Source: Bacteriovoracaceae bacterium UBA4096 (GTDB lineage: Bacteria; Bdellovibrionota; Bacteriovoracia; Bacteriovoracales; Bacteriovoracaceae). Taken from it: 31,019 nt of DNA. How positions within the stretch are numbered: position 1 is the first letter of the stretch; each line of letters begins with the position of its first letter. Made by a program: the position numbers and the translations under genes. Where the stretch lies: assembly GCA_002381945.1 (NCBI GenBank), contig DFXY01000036.1, positions 12,010-43,028 on the forward strand, written 5' to 3'. Shown in pieces: positions 1-8,623 of this stretch. A model generated the notes under the pieces. The model had not been told where the DNA came from, searched no databases, and was given only the letters and a program-made list of their open reading frames with translations.

Positions 1-894
1 TTCAAACATCTTTCTCTTTCCGGGAAAGTGAATAGTGCCATTAATCAACTAGTGCACTTAATTCAGGAAGTTCAGATCCTTGAATCTCAGAATCATTCTC
101 CCAGCTTCAGTTATGAGAAACTCTTAAATGAATCGGGTTATTTTGAAGTCTTGAAAGCTGATAAATCCTATGAAGGTGCTGCTCGTCTGGAAAACCTGGA
201 AGAGCTCATGAGTGCGATTAAACAGTTTGAAGACTCAGAAACTGAACCAACTTTAGTAAAATTTTTAGAAACCATTACTTTGGACACAACTGTTTCCGAG
301 GATGGCTCTTCGGATCAGGTCTCTTTGATGACAGTCCATGGCTCTAAAGGTCTGGAATATCCTTATGTGTTCTTGATAGGTATTGAAGAAAATATCTTCC
401 CTTCTTATAAAAGCCTTGAGGTTGGCCCAACGGCGATTGAAGAAGAACGTCGACTCTTTTATGTGGCCATGACCCGGGCAATGAAACAATTAACAATTAC
501 CTTTGCTCAGGGAAGGTTATTGTGGGGAAGTCTGAAATTTAATGGACCAAGCCAGTTTCTTCAAGAGATTCCTTCCCAGTATTACAAATGGGACTTCTAT
601 CAGACAGGTTCTAAAAAAGCTCAGTTTGACTCATATTCCAAGTATGATGATTTTGATCAAACTCCCTCTCATCAAGAAGACGTCTATCACACTGAAAAAG
701 TATATCAATCCAAACGACCTGTTGTGACTTCTGCTAACTATCCCTCAGGTTCAAAAATCATTCATGCTTTATATGGTGAAGGCACAGTGTTGGATTCAGA
801 AGGTATGGGGCAAGATGAAAAAGTTACCATCATGTTTCGCGACGGTATCAGAAAGAAATTTATGGTTAAGTTTGCACCACTGCAAAAGGTTTAG
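1..894 (+). CDS. UvrD/PcrA-type DNA helicase, C-terminal part (5' end outside window)
   Basis: This is the C-terminal end of a superfamily 1A 3'-5' DNA helicase. The frame is open from base 1, so the gene begins upstream; the GTG at 28 is internal. Motif V is visible as TVHGSKGLEY (about residues 111-120 of the visible part) and motif VI as EEERRLFYVAMTRA, both diagnostic of UvrD/PcrA/Rep helicases. The last 50 residues (HALYGEGTVL followed by a basic segment ending in FAPLQKV) match the small Tudor-like domain at the C terminus of PcrA/UvrD, which in that family contacts RNA polymerase. Known family roles are nucleotide excision repair, mismatch repair and clearing of replication conflicts. 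The stop lies three bases before the next gene, so the two are probably cotranscribed. Whether it is uvrD or pcrA cannot be decided from this part. Confidence 0.93.
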   Translation, partial: FKHLSLSGKVNSAINQLVHLIQEVQILESQNHSPSFSYEKLLNESGYFEVLKADKSYEGAARLENLEELMSAIKQFEDSETEPTLVKFLETITLDTTVSEDGSSDQVSLMTVHGSKGLEYPYVFLIGIEENIFPSYKSLEVGPTAIEEERRLFYVAMTRAMKQLTITFAQGRLLWGSLKFNGPSQFLQEIPSQYYKWDFYQTGSKKAQFDSYSKYDDFDQTPSHQEDVYHTEKVYQSKRPVVTSANYPSGSKIIHALYGEGTVLDSEGMGQDEKVTIMFRDGIRKKFMVKFAPLQKV

Positions 895-897
895 TAG

Positions 898-2769
898 ATG
901 CGTATTTCATTGAAAGTTATTGCGATATTATGGGTAGGTCTCTTTTTGATCATTGGAGGACTACTCTATAGTGCCTATTCTCAATTGAAACCTGAGACTT
1001 TCCTTTCTTTAATCACTGAACAGGTTCAAAAAAACTATCCTGGCTCTAAACTACATGTAGAAAAAATCTCTCACGGGTTCTCTTTGGATTTTAGTTTAAC
1101 TTTAAAGAATATCTATCTCCGCCGGGGAGGGAAGTTAATCGGAAGTATTGGTGAGGTAGAACTTAAGGTCCCATGGTGGTTATTACTTACCAATCGTGGT
1201 AATGCCCAGGTGAATATCTCTAAACTAGACATTTTTGTTGATCAGGAAGAACTTCCGACCGCCTCAAGTGGAGTTTCCGCTATATCTCCCCAAACCATTA
1301 ACGTCTCATTACCAACTTATTTGACTGAGGCGCGCTTTACCGTCAGGGCAAAAGAAGTGTCAGTTAGGGATATTCATAATGCTCGGAGATTTTTTACGGT
1401 TTCTAAATTATTAGTTCGAGAGTTTCAATACGGAAAGAATTCCGCGTTTGAAATTAATATCCCTATTGAGATTAAACATAATGATGTTTCTTATACCTCG
1501 GATCTATGGCTCTTTGGTGACGTGACCCCTGAGTTTGAGGCTTGGCAATTTAATTATCGGGGAGAATTTAGAACCAGAGAAAACAATGATAAGTTTCAAC
1601 TTGAAGATATTGTTATTGATGGGAAATCGGTTTTTAAGCCTAATGTCTTGGGTATTCAGTCTGAAGTTGATCTTCTGATTGATAAGAAATCAATTGGAAA
1701 AGGAAGTATGAAGGCTTCCCAGGAAGAGCTAAATCTAAATTTGAATTTCACTCATCTCCCAATGAATTACTTTAGTTTTGTCTATGAAGAGATCAAAAAC
1801 CCTTATCTTAAAAGCCTTGAAGGAGATGCGGCGGGTATCGTTAAATTCAAAAAGAATTTTAATACCAACACTGGCAATGTCGATGGAAAATTGGCCTTTA
1901 ATGGAGATCTCCAATTGCCTGACAGCAGTTTAATTCCGGGCAAGTGGCAAGTTAGTTTTGAAAATGCCCGGTGGGAAGTTTCATTTATAAGTCCTAAAGG
2001 AGAGGCCAGCTTCTTTCGGCGTTCTTTCATGGATATGAAGAATAATAAAGTTATACAATTCAATGAAGAACTTGGATTCTCTGGACTTAGTCTTAATCAA
2101 ACGATTTCTGCAGTAAAACCTATTTCAGATTTTATGCAGGAACTTTCTAAACCATATTTTGTCACCACGATTTCTTGTAAAAAATGTCTACAGGGTGATA
2201 AAATTTTTGATGGTCTTTTTAAGTATGGCTTCTCACCTGATTTAAAGTTTTATCAAGCCGATCTCGCTGATGAAAATTCTTCCATGAAAATCAATTTTTC
2301 TCAAAGGAGAGGTAAGGTCGCGCTCGATTTGAATTTTGTTAATTTCAATTGGTACCCGGAATATCATTTCCTTAAACCATATTTTGAAGCTCAGAGTGCC
2401 TTATTAGATGGTAAAGTCGAAGGTCGTTGGGTCTCAACCTGGGAATCAGGAGAATGGTTAAGTCAGATTAAGGCCAGCGAACTAACCAAGATGAAGGGAA
2501 AAATTCCTGACTTTATCAACAATACCGCCCGGTTTTTCAATTTGAACTCTCAAGAGATTAAAACACAAAGCCTGAATTTTTCGGCACGGAATAATGTTCT
2601 GACTGTTAATTCATTAATGCTAGAAGATGTGGAATCAGCTAAAATTTCAGGCCTGTTGAGCTCTAAACAAAAATCTTCATTGTCGCTCAGTTATCCTAAG
2701 AATAAGAAGTTTAAACCAGTGAAGAAAGAAGTTATTGAGCCATATTGGATGAATAAGGAAGAATTATGA
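898..2769 (+). CDS. AsmA-like envelope protein with N-terminal membrane anchor
   Basis: The 623-residue protein starts with a short basic stretch and one hydrophobic segment (about residues 5-27), followed by a long beta-rich, low-cysteine region. The segment after the anchor (SLTLKNIYLRRGG, then IGEVELKVPWWLLL) resembles the start of AsmA/YhdP/TamB-type proteins, where a membrane-anchored beta groove lies in the periplasm. In that family the proteins shape the outer membrane and several are thought to carry phospholipids. A CKKC pair near residue 424 could form a disulfide in the periplasm. The ATG follows an AAGG ribosome site at 886-889. The gene overlaps mtnA by four bases. Placement in the AsmA-like group is by general pattern only; no specific subfamily is claimed. 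Confidence 0.6.
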   Translation: MRISLKVIAILWVGLFLIIGGLLYSAYSQLKPETFLSLITEQVQKNYPGSKLHVEKISHGFSLDFSLTLKNIYLRRGGKLIGSIGEVELKVPWWLLLTNRGNAQVNISKLDIFVDQEELPTASSGVSAISPQTINVSLPTYLTEARFTVRAKEVSVRDIHNARRFFTVSKLLVREFQYGKNSAFEINIPIEIKHNDVSYTSDLWLFGDVTPEFEAWQFNYRGEFRTRENNDKFQLEDIVIDGKSVFKPNVLGIQSEVDLLIDKKSIGKGSMKASQEELNLNLNFTHLPMNYFSFVYEEIKNPYLKSLEGDAAGIVKFKKNFNTNTGNVDGKLAFNGDLQLPDSSLIPGKWQVSFENARWEVSFISPKGEASFFRRSFMDMKNNKVIQFNEELGFSGLSLNQTISAVKPISDFMQELSKPYFVTTISCKKCLQGDKIFDGLFKYGFSPDLKFYQADLADENSSMKINFSQRRGKVALDLNFVNFNWYPEYHFLKPYFEAQSALLDGKVEGRWVSTWESGEWLSQIKASELTKMKGKIPDFINNTARFFNLNSQEIKTQSLNFSARNNVLTVNSLMLEDVESAKISGLLSSKQKSSLSLSYPKNKKFKPVKKEVIEPYWMNKEEL

Positions 2770-3818
2770 ACCAGGGTAAACCGATAATCTGGAATGATGA
2801 AAAGCTCTATCTCCTTGACCAGAGACTACTCCCTCAGAAAGAAACGATGATTGAGATTAATGATCTCAAGGCATGTGCTGCTGCGATCACTGATATGGTT
2901 GTTCGAGGTGCTCCTTGTATTGGCTTCACTGCTATTTATGGCATGGCCTTATGGGTAAGAAGTCAGAACAAAGTCACTCTTGAATCATGTCGAGTCGCTT
3001 GCGATGAAATGATCAGCGCCAGACCAACCGCAGTTAATCTTTCATTTGAAGTGAATCGTTGTTTTGAGATTATGAAAGATTATATTAATGAAGGTCGATC
3101 AGTTTCAGATCTCTATAAAAGGCTGGTTGATTTTGGACATGAGCAGATTAATGAGAGCCATAATAAAAATACCACGATGGCACAAATAGGTGTGAAAGAA
3201 CTTTTGTCGAAAGTAGGGGACAAAAAGTGGCGTCTTATGACTCATTGTAATACCGGTTTTCTTGCCTGCGGTAGTCTCGGAACTGCATTAGGCGTTATCT
3301 CTTATGCTAACTCATTAGGTAAGGTTGAATACGTTTTGGCCGATGAGACTCGTCCATATATGCAAGGGGCCCGTCTTACGGCATATGAACTTGCTAAAGA
3401 AAATATTCCCTATAGTATTGTGGTAGAAGGGGCAGCCTCATATTTACTTTCACATAATAAAGTGGATGCAATTTTTGTTGGTGCTGATCGTATCGCTGCC
3501 AATGGAGATACTGCCAATAAAGTCGGAACATCCACTCTTTCGATTGTGGCCAAACATTACAATATACCTTTCTATGTTGTTGCACCAGTTAGCTCCTTTG
3601 ATATTTCAATTCCTGATGGTAAACACATTGAAATTGAGATGCGGCCGATGGAAGAAATTACAGAGCTTAAAGGCATTAAGCTTGCTCCGGAGAATGCTCA
3701 GGCCATCAATCCAAGCTTTGATGTGACTGATCATCAGTTCATTACTGGAATAATTTGTGAAAAAGGTTTTATTAACCCTCAAAATCCTGGAGAACTCGTA
3801 AGAGTTGTTAATTCATGA
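2766..3818 (+). CDS. mtnA: S-methyl-5-thioribose-1-phosphate isomerase
   Basis: MtnA converts 5-methylthioribose-1-phosphate to 5-methylthioribulose-1-phosphate in the methionine salvage pathway in the cytoplasm. The 350-residue length is normal for the family. Visible family marks are VVRGAPCIGFTAIYG (residues 45-59), the catalytic cysteine at 161 in THCNTGFLACG, ADETRPYMQGARLTA (about 192-206) and the catalytic aspartate at 241 in FVGADRIAANGDTANK. The eIF2B-like fold is shared with eIF2B subunits and ribose-1,5-bisphosphate isomerase, but the cysteine/aspartate pair and the full set of motifs fit MtnA best. No other methionine-salvage gene lies nearby. It overlaps its neighbours by four bases on both sides. 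Confidence 0.95.
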   Translation: MNQGKPIIWNDEKLYLLDQRLLPQKETMIEINDLKACAAAITDMVVRGAPCIGFTAIYGMALWVRSQNKVTLESCRVACDEMISARPTAVNLSFEVNRCFEIMKDYINEGRSVSDLYKRLVDFGHEQINESHNKNTTMAQIGVKELLSKVGDKKWRLMTHCNTGFLACGSLGTALGVISYANSLGKVEYVLADETRPYMQGARLTAYELAKENIPYSIVVEGAASYLLSHNKVDAIFVGADRIAANGDTANKVGTSTLSIVAKHYNIPFYVVAPVSSFDISIPDGKHIEIEMRPMEEITELKGIKLAPENAQAINPSFDVTDHQFITGIICEKGFINPQNPGELVRVVNS

Positions 3819-4753
3819 TGAAAGATCTTAGGGCCTCAATTGATATCGGTTCGAATAGCGTTTTGCTCTTAATCGCAGAAATCTCTCATGGCAAGTTAGT
3901 TGAGTTGTCTAAAAGAAGTGAAATTACTTCTCTTGGAAAAGAGCTTGATAAAAATAAGGCTTTTCATCCAGACTCAATGGCAGCAACTTATGATGCCATC
4001 AAGTCTTACGCTGAAGAGTGCGATAAACATGGAATTTCTCGCGACCGCATTATTGCAACAGCGACTGAAGCTTCCCGGGTTGCCAAAAATGCCGCCGAAT
4101 TTTTTAGAAAAATTGAAGAAGAACTTCAGGTAACCATTTCCATCATTACTTCCGATGCAGAAGCTTATTTTTCTACTAAGGGTATCCTCTTTGATACCAA
4201 ATTTGAGAATGAAGTCATTACCATCATGGATATAGGTGGAGCTTCAACTGAACTGATTAAAGTGAACACTAAATCATTCCAGATCCTGGAAAGTATCAGT
4301 ATGCCAATTGGAGCAGTTCGTTGCTCTCAGTGGTTACAGGATGATTTATTTGTGCAAAACCTTCAAAAAGTTTTTTTAGATCTCAGGAATGAAATCGACA
4401 AGTTTCAGACGAAGGAGTTGTTTTGTGTTGCCGGTACGGTGACTTCTTTAGGTAACATGCATCTTCTTAGAAAAGAATTTATTGAAGATGATGTCCATGG
4501 GTTGGTTTTAAAAGCTGAAGATGTAGATAATCTTTTTAAAAAGTACTCAAACTATACACCGGAACAATTCCTGGAGAATTTTCCCTTCCTACAAAAAAGA
4601 TCTCAAAGCATTCGTGGAGGGCTTCACCTTGTTTACCATATCTGCCATAGACTCCTGGTAAAGGAATTAACCATATCAACATATGGATTAAGATTCGGTA
4701 CAATTTTGGAAGGCAGAATCAAAAAGGAATTCCTTCATGGACAACAAGCATAA
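3815..4753 (+). CDS. Ppx/GppA family exopolyphosphatase or pppGpp phosphatase
   Basis: This is a member of the ASKHA-fold Ppx/GppA family, which removes terminal phosphate from polyphosphate or from pppGpp. The first phosphate loop is IDIGSNSVLLLIAE (residues 9-22) and the second is IMDIGGASTELI (about 141-152); TATEASR (about 81-87) is the conserved stretch between them. At 312 residues it is the short form, with only the two ASKHA lobes and no C-terminal HD-like domain, as in short actinobacterial and deltaproteobacterial members. The ATG overlaps the mtnA stop (ATGA); a second ATG follows at once and could be used instead. The sequence alone does not say which substrate it prefers. Confidence 0.88.
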   Translation: MMKDLRASIDIGSNSVLLLIAEISHGKLVELSKRSEITSLGKELDKNKAFHPDSMAATYDAIKSYAEECDKHGISRDRIIATATEASRVAKNAAEFFRKIEEELQVTISIITSDAEAYFSTKGILFDTKFENEVITIMDIGGASTELIKVNTKSFQILESISMPIGAVRCSQWLQDDLFVQNLQKVFLDLRNEIDKFQTKELFCVAGTVTSLGNMHLLRKEFIEDDVHGLVLKAEDVDNLFKKYSNYTPEQFLENFPFLQKRSQSIRGGLHLVYHICHRLLVKELTISTYGLRFGTILEGRIKKEFLHGQQA

Positions 4754-5165
4754 TTTCGGATTTCGGGCAGTCGTATTTAAAGAGGGCAGTAAGGCCGTTA
4801 AATTGTACCTGGTAAAGAAGGGTGAAGTGCTTTGTCTTAAGGCTTCAAAAGACCGTCTTATCCCCGTTTTCCTGGCCAAGGAAGGGGATATTATTGGTGA
4901 AAGTGCCATGATACAGGATATGGAGTACACCTATTCAGCGATCACACTGGCCGAAAGTGAATTGATAGAAGTGCCATCATCCAGCTTTAACTCTGCTCTT
5001 TCCAGTGCTCCACAGTGGCTGGTTGACTTAACCACCACCATGATCACCAGATTTCAAAACACTTCAAATCTCATTGCTGAAAATAGAATGGTTCATTCTT
5101 CAATAATTCCAGAGGAACAATTTACATCCGCTCTGGAAGTTGATTTCAAAAGACTTCTAAGTTAA
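4737..5165 (+). CDS. Small protein with a cyclic-nucleotide-binding-type fold
   Basis: The 142-residue protein has the layout of a cNMP-binding beta barrel: a first strand around VVFKEGSKAVKLYLVKKGEV (12-31), the glycine-rich turn EGDIIGESAMIQ (49-60), and a closing strand ITLAESELIEVP (69-80), followed by helices. No DNA-binding helix-turn-helix is present, so it is not a CRP/FNR regulator. The turn lacks the usual RxA pair of proven cAMP binders, so nucleotide binding is uncertain. The start overlaps the phosphatase gene by 17 bases and has an AGGA site seven bases upstream. Its stop overlaps the stop of the converging FliG-like gene by four bases. Confidence 0.7.
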   Translation: MDNKHNFGFRAVVFKEGSKAVKLYLVKKGEVLCLKASKDRLIPVFLAKEGDIIGESAMIQDMEYTYSAITLAESELIEVPSSSFNSALSSAPQWLVDLTTTMITRFQNTSNLIAENRMVHSSIIPEEQFTSALEVDFKRLLS

Positions 5166-5593
5166 TAGAATTGAATAATACGATTACGGTGAAGATTGAC
5201 TGCTAGCTCTACAATTTTCTGTTGAGCGCGGATGCATTCATTTCTGTTACTTGTGAGATCTTTTTGCATAATTTCAAAGGCCTTCATCGCCAAATCACGG
5301 GAAATTAAAGAGAGGGCACGTCGTTGGTTTTTAATGTGAACCAGATTCAATGCCAATCCTAGAATTGCCGGCTGGACTTGAGAGACGATAGTTTTAAGGC
5401 ATTCATCACTTAGGTCCCAAATGCTCTCAAAAGAAATACAAGATTCTGTCAGCTCTTTAGCTAGAACGGGGTTCCGAGTTCTCAAATTTTTAAGTAGACG
5501 GGCCTTATCACCTGCATCCATTCTTTGAAGAAGCTCTATAACTTGCTTCTTACCATTAATGAATATTCCATTCTCTGTATTCTTCTGGCTCAT
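5162..5593 (-). CDS. FliG-like single-domain protein
   Basis: The 143-residue helical protein resembles the middle/C-terminal armadillo-type domains of the flagellar switch protein FliG. It has a core of the type 'F-x-s-I-w-d-L-s-D-e-c-L-k-t-I-v' near residues 54-70, a helix pair around AILGLALNLVHIKNQRRALSL (about 76-96) and a final helix with AQQKIVELAVNL (about 124-135). Full FliG is about 330 residues, so only one domain is present. The charged residues FliG uses for torque cannot be assigned here. It lies in front of a coiled-coil gene on the same strand, 43 bases away, and converges on the cNMP-fold gene. A role in flagellar or gliding machinery is possible but not shown. Confidence 0.5.
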   Translation of the reverse strand: MSQKNTENGIFINGKKQVIELLQRMDAGDKARLLKNLRTRNPVLAKELTESCISFESIWDLSDECLKTIVSQVQPAILGLALNLVHIKNQRRALSLISRDLAMKAFEIMQKDLTSNRNECIRAQQKIVELAVNLHRNRIIQFY

Positions 5594-5636
5594 CTATGCT
5601 CCTTCCTGGATTTTAAGATGTGTGATTTCTTCAAAA

Positions 5637-6068
5637 CTAAGCATCTAGCTTAGCTTTCTCTTCTTCAAATTTTTGACGTGCTTTTTCGAGATATTCCCGG
5701 TGCTTACTCTCAACATTGGCTATTTGTTGCTCATTACTCATCGTGGACTCGGCCATGCGATCGGCCTGAGATTGTTTCAAGTCACTCAGGAGTCTTTCAA
5801 ATCTCTGAGTTTCATCTTCGATTCTTTTAGAATATTGGTTGCGAACCTTGGTCAGCTTTACTTCAGCTTCTGTTTTTTCTTTGCTTAACTGAACTTCGTA
5901 GTCTTTTTTGACTCGTGCAACTTCTTTTTCATTCTTCTCTTTGACTTCTTTTAGTTCTGATTCGTAGTTATCTCCCATCTTTCTCAATTCGAAAGTCTGA
6001 CGCTTATTCATCGCCTCTTTAGTATTATTGATCCGATTCTGGGTTGATGTTACGTCAGACATAGCCAA
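5637..6068 (-). CDS. Coiled-coil protein of unknown function
   Basis: The 143-residue protein is almost entirely charged helix (residues about 15-140), rich in Lys, Glu, Gln and Arg with no proline or cysteine, so it should form a long coiled coil. There is no signal peptide or membrane segment. Two starts are possible: TTG at 6068, with an AAGGA site about five bases upstream, or ATG at 6062, which puts the same site about 11 bases away. It is encoded upstream of the FliG-like gene on the same strand and may be cotranscribed with it. No family was recognised; FliJ/FliH-type flagellar rods have similar composition, but that is too general to assign. Confidence 0.65.
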   Translation of the reverse strand: MAMSDVTSTQNRINNTKEAMNKRQTFELRKMGDNYESELKEVKEKNEKEVARVKKDYEVQLSKEKTEAEVKLTKVRNQYSKRIEDETQRFERLLSDLKQSQADRMAESTMSNEQQIANVESKHREYLEKARQKFEEEKAKLDA

Positions 6069-6088
6069 CTTTTCCTTTTCTAAAAGCT

Positions 6089-6106
6089 AATGCCTTTCAT
6101 GGCATT
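6089..6106. promoter_or_regulatory. Inverted repeat between divergent genes
   Basis: AATGCC and GGCATT form a 6-bp stem with a six-base loop in the 87-base gap between the coiled-coil gene (-) and the thiolase gene (+). It could be an operator or part of a leader hairpin. No clear -35/-10 pair was found beside it, so its role is open. Confidence 0.3.
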
Positions 6107-6155
6107 ATTTATTATCATACTTAGATAAGGCGATTCCTTACAAGGCAGGCAAAAA

Positions 6156-7325
6156 ATGATGGGTCCAGAAACCCGAAAAGTATTTATCATTCATGGCAAA
6201 CGCACGCCATTTGGTAAATTTGGCGGAAGCCTGGGTGGTCTGACTCCGGTAGAACTTGCTGTATTTGCAACAGAGGCTTTGTTTCAGGATGCCAAAATTG
6301 ACCCTGAGACACTTGATCAGGTAATTTTTGCCAATGTTATTCCCAGTACCCCTGACACCCTCTATGCCGGCCGACATCTTGCTTTAAAAACTGGAATGCG
6401 AGTAGAAACACCTGCCATGGTGGTAAACCGCTTGTGTGGATCTGGAATTGAAGCTTTGATTATGGGTGCCCGTCTGATCAGAAATTCTGAAGCTGAGGCC
6501 TTACTGATAGCTGGTGCTGAAACTTTAAGTATGGCCCCACATCTTACCTACGGGGCACGTTTTGGAACTAAGTATGGTCCCCTTAAATCACAGGATCTAC
6601 TGCTGGATACACTCTCTGATAAGCATACTCAACTGGCAATGGGAATCACTGCCGAAAATCTCGCTCAGGATTATGCGATCTCTAAAGACGAATCAGATAA
6701 ATATGCCTATGAATCACATCTCAAAGCAAATCAGGCCTATCAAGCAAATTTCATTCAACCCGAACTAACTAGTGTTAATGGTTGTTTTAAAGATGAGCAT
6801 TTAAGAGAAAATGTTTCTCTGGATGATCTGAAAAAGCTCAAACCTACTTTTAAAAAAGAAGGCACAGTTACCGCTGGATCTGCTTCCGGAATTGTGGATG
6901 GTGCTTGTGCAATGGTAGTAGCATCTGAAGAGTATGTGAAAAAGCATAAATTAACTCCTCTGGCAGAAATCATTGGTGGAGAAGTTGTAGGAGTGGATCC
7001 TTCCAGAATGGGAATTGGTCCTGTTCCTGCCATCCAGCTACTACTGCAAAAACAAAAACTAAAAATTTCAGATATAGACTTGTTTGAGATTAATGAAGCT
7101 TTCTCTCCTCAGGTCATTGCTTGTCAGAAAGCATTGGAAATTGAATCTTCTCGTCTTAATATATGGGGAGGGGCAGTTGCTTTAGGTCATCCATTGGGTG
7201 CCACTGGAGTAAAAATTACTTTGACACTTGCCCGTCAGTTACAAACGCTAAAGAAGACTTATGGTATTTCTTCTGCATGTATTGGTGGAGGGCAAGGAAT
7301 TGCTCTTTTAATAAAAAAAGTATGA
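6156..7325 (+). CDS. Thiolase (acetyl-CoA C-acyltransferase/acetyltransferase)
   Basis: This is a thiolase catalysing reversible Claisen condensation or cleavage of 3-ketoacyl-CoA, used in fatty-acid oxidation or in acetoacetyl-CoA formation. All catalytic parts are present in 389 residues: nucleophilic Cys94 in NRLCGSG, the NEAF motif at 313-316, His345 in GGAVALGHPLGATG and Cys375 in CIGGGQG. The NEAF motif is followed by SPQ instead of the common AAQ or AVQ, a mild change. The start is an ATGATG pair after an AGGCAGG site. No partner FadB-type gene is visible, so degradative and biosynthetic roles cannot be told apart. The stop overlaps the start of the next gene (ATGA). Confidence 0.93.
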   Translation: MMGPETRKVFIIHGKRTPFGKFGGSLGGLTPVELAVFATEALFQDAKIDPETLDQVIFANVIPSTPDTLYAGRHLALKTGMRVETPAMVVNRLCGSGIEALIMGARLIRNSEAEALLIAGAETLSMAPHLTYGARFGTKYGPLKSQDLLLDTLSDKHTQLAMGITAENLAQDYAISKDESDKYAYESHLKANQAYQANFIQPELTSVNGCFKDEHLRENVSLDDLKKLKPTFKKEGTVTAGSASGIVDGACAMVVASEEYVKKHKLTPLAEIIGGEVVGVDPSRMGIGPVPAIQLLLQKQKLKISDIDLFEINEAFSPQVIACQKALEIESSRLNIWGGAVALGHPLGATGVKITLTLARQLQTLKKTYGISSACIGGGQGIALLIKKV

Positions 7326-8623
7326 GTTTAACAAAATCAGATTTTGAAGATTTTAAGAATTGGTTAGATCTGGATATCAATTCAATTGCCTGGGAAGGCC
7401 GCTACGCTGAATCTTTCAGCGGTTTTTGGGAATCATTCTTTAAAGATCAAATTGAACATCTTGAACTGGCAGAGCGTTTTGACTATGCCAAACGTATCGC
7501 AAAATCCGGTCCGCTCATCTCATGGTTAAACTGGTTATTTGAAAAGTTTATCGCTTATTCATTCGTCAATCAGGAGCGTTCGGTTCGTGAACTGGCCTTC
7601 TTGTTTGATGTTCCCGAAAAATATGTTGCAACCGTGCTTCGAGATCACTTGATCAAAGTTTATCCTGCTTATGAAGATTTAATTAATGAAAATTTTCAAA
7701 TAAGTAACGTCAGTTCAAAAAACCTGTTTTTAAAATTTGGAGAACTCTCTCCTATTTTAGGCACTGATGCCAAAGACAAGGGAACTTTTGAAGATGATAT
7801 TCTCGCTCATATGGAGGTAACTCTTTATCCTGATTGGGCAAATTTAGTGAAAGAACTTCAAAAAGATATACTCTCTTTAAAAGTAGATTTTGAAAATTTA
7901 AAGAAGAGGGCCGGCTATAAAAAGCAGCTAAGATTCATTCAGGAAGTGATTTTACTCCTTCTGATTTTAAGTGTGGTGGTTTTCGCTTTAAAAAATACCA
8001 ACAAATGGTATGAAGATTATCTGGTTAATAAGATTACTTTGTTTGAACCCAACTTCTTCTGGTTAGATAAATCACTTTCTTATCAGGAACAAGACCTGTT
8101 GGCGAAACAGCAGATAGACTTAACCAACAAAGAACTGGAAGAATTGGAAAAAATCGAAGCTCAGCAGGTTTTCTCTGATGAAAAAAGTGAATCGCGTTTT
8201 GATCCTGAATCAGATGTTGTTGTTTTGGATTCAGTGGAAGATGTCCCAAAAAGTTTTGGAGAAGCTGAAACTGAGCAATCCGAATATGAAGAGAATAAAA
8301 AAGGAGGATATCGGGATAGTTCCTATGCTTCTTCCAATAAAAAGGCTTACCGGATTCTCATGGCCTCGGTAGAACCATCTGCCATTCGTACCCAAATTCT
8401 GCCATTGATGAAAAAATTTGGCATCGCTCAAGTGGATAACGTTAAGCCTGGTATGCAGATTCCTGGTGGACTGTATTTCAACCTCATGGTGCCTTCAAAA
8501 AATCTTAAAGATTTCATGACCAAGGTATCAACTTTAGGTGAGTCCACAATTTTTGAAAGCCGCTCTCAAGGCGGAGATCAGGCCGGTAAAAACCGAGTTT
8601 TCATCTGGATCAAGTCTATTTAA
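7322..8623 (+). CDS. Unrecognised single-pass membrane protein
   Basis: The 433-residue protein is not recognised. The chosen start is the ATG at 7322, which overlaps the thiolase stop and is followed by a plausible protein; the frame stays open further upstream only because it shadows the thiolase gene. Residues about 75-135 (SVRELAFLFDVPEKYVATVLRDHLI) look like a winged-helix or helix-turn-helix fold. A single membrane helix follows near residue 215 (EVILLLLILSVVVFAL). The region after it is acidic and low in complexity (about 260-340). The last 100 residues form a compact alpha/beta domain starting at YRILMASVEPSAIRTQ. A cytoplasmic DNA- or protein-binding part joined to a periplasmic domain is inferred, as in membrane-bound regulators. 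It converges on the next gene with a four-base overlap. Confidence 0.75.
   Translation: MSLTKSDFEDFKNWLDLDINSIAWEGRYAESFSGFWESFFKDQIEHLELAERFDYAKRIAKSGPLISWLNWLFEKFIAYSFVNQERSVRELAFLFDVPEKYVATVLRDHLIKVYPAYEDLINENFQISNVSSKNLFLKFGELSPILGTDAKDKGTFEDDILAHMEVTLYPDWANLVKELQKDILSLKVDFENLKKRAGYKKQLRFIQEVILLLLILSVVVFALKNTNKWYEDYLVNKITLFEPNFFWLDKSLSYQEQDLLAKQQIDLTNKELEELEKIEAQQVFSDEKSESRFDPESDVVVLDSVEDVPKSFGEAETEQSEYEENKKGGYRDSSYASSNKKAYRILMASVEPSAIRTQILPLMKKFGIAQVDNVKPGMQIPGGLYFNLMVPSKNLKDFMTKVSTLGESTIFESRSQGGDQAGKNRVFIWIKSI

Noticed and set aside
7163..7321. Upstream extension of the membrane-protein frame into the thiolase gene
   Set aside because: The stretch overlaps the well-supported thiolase C terminus in another frame and encodes an odd composition; the ATG at 7322 overlapping the thiolase stop is the natural start.
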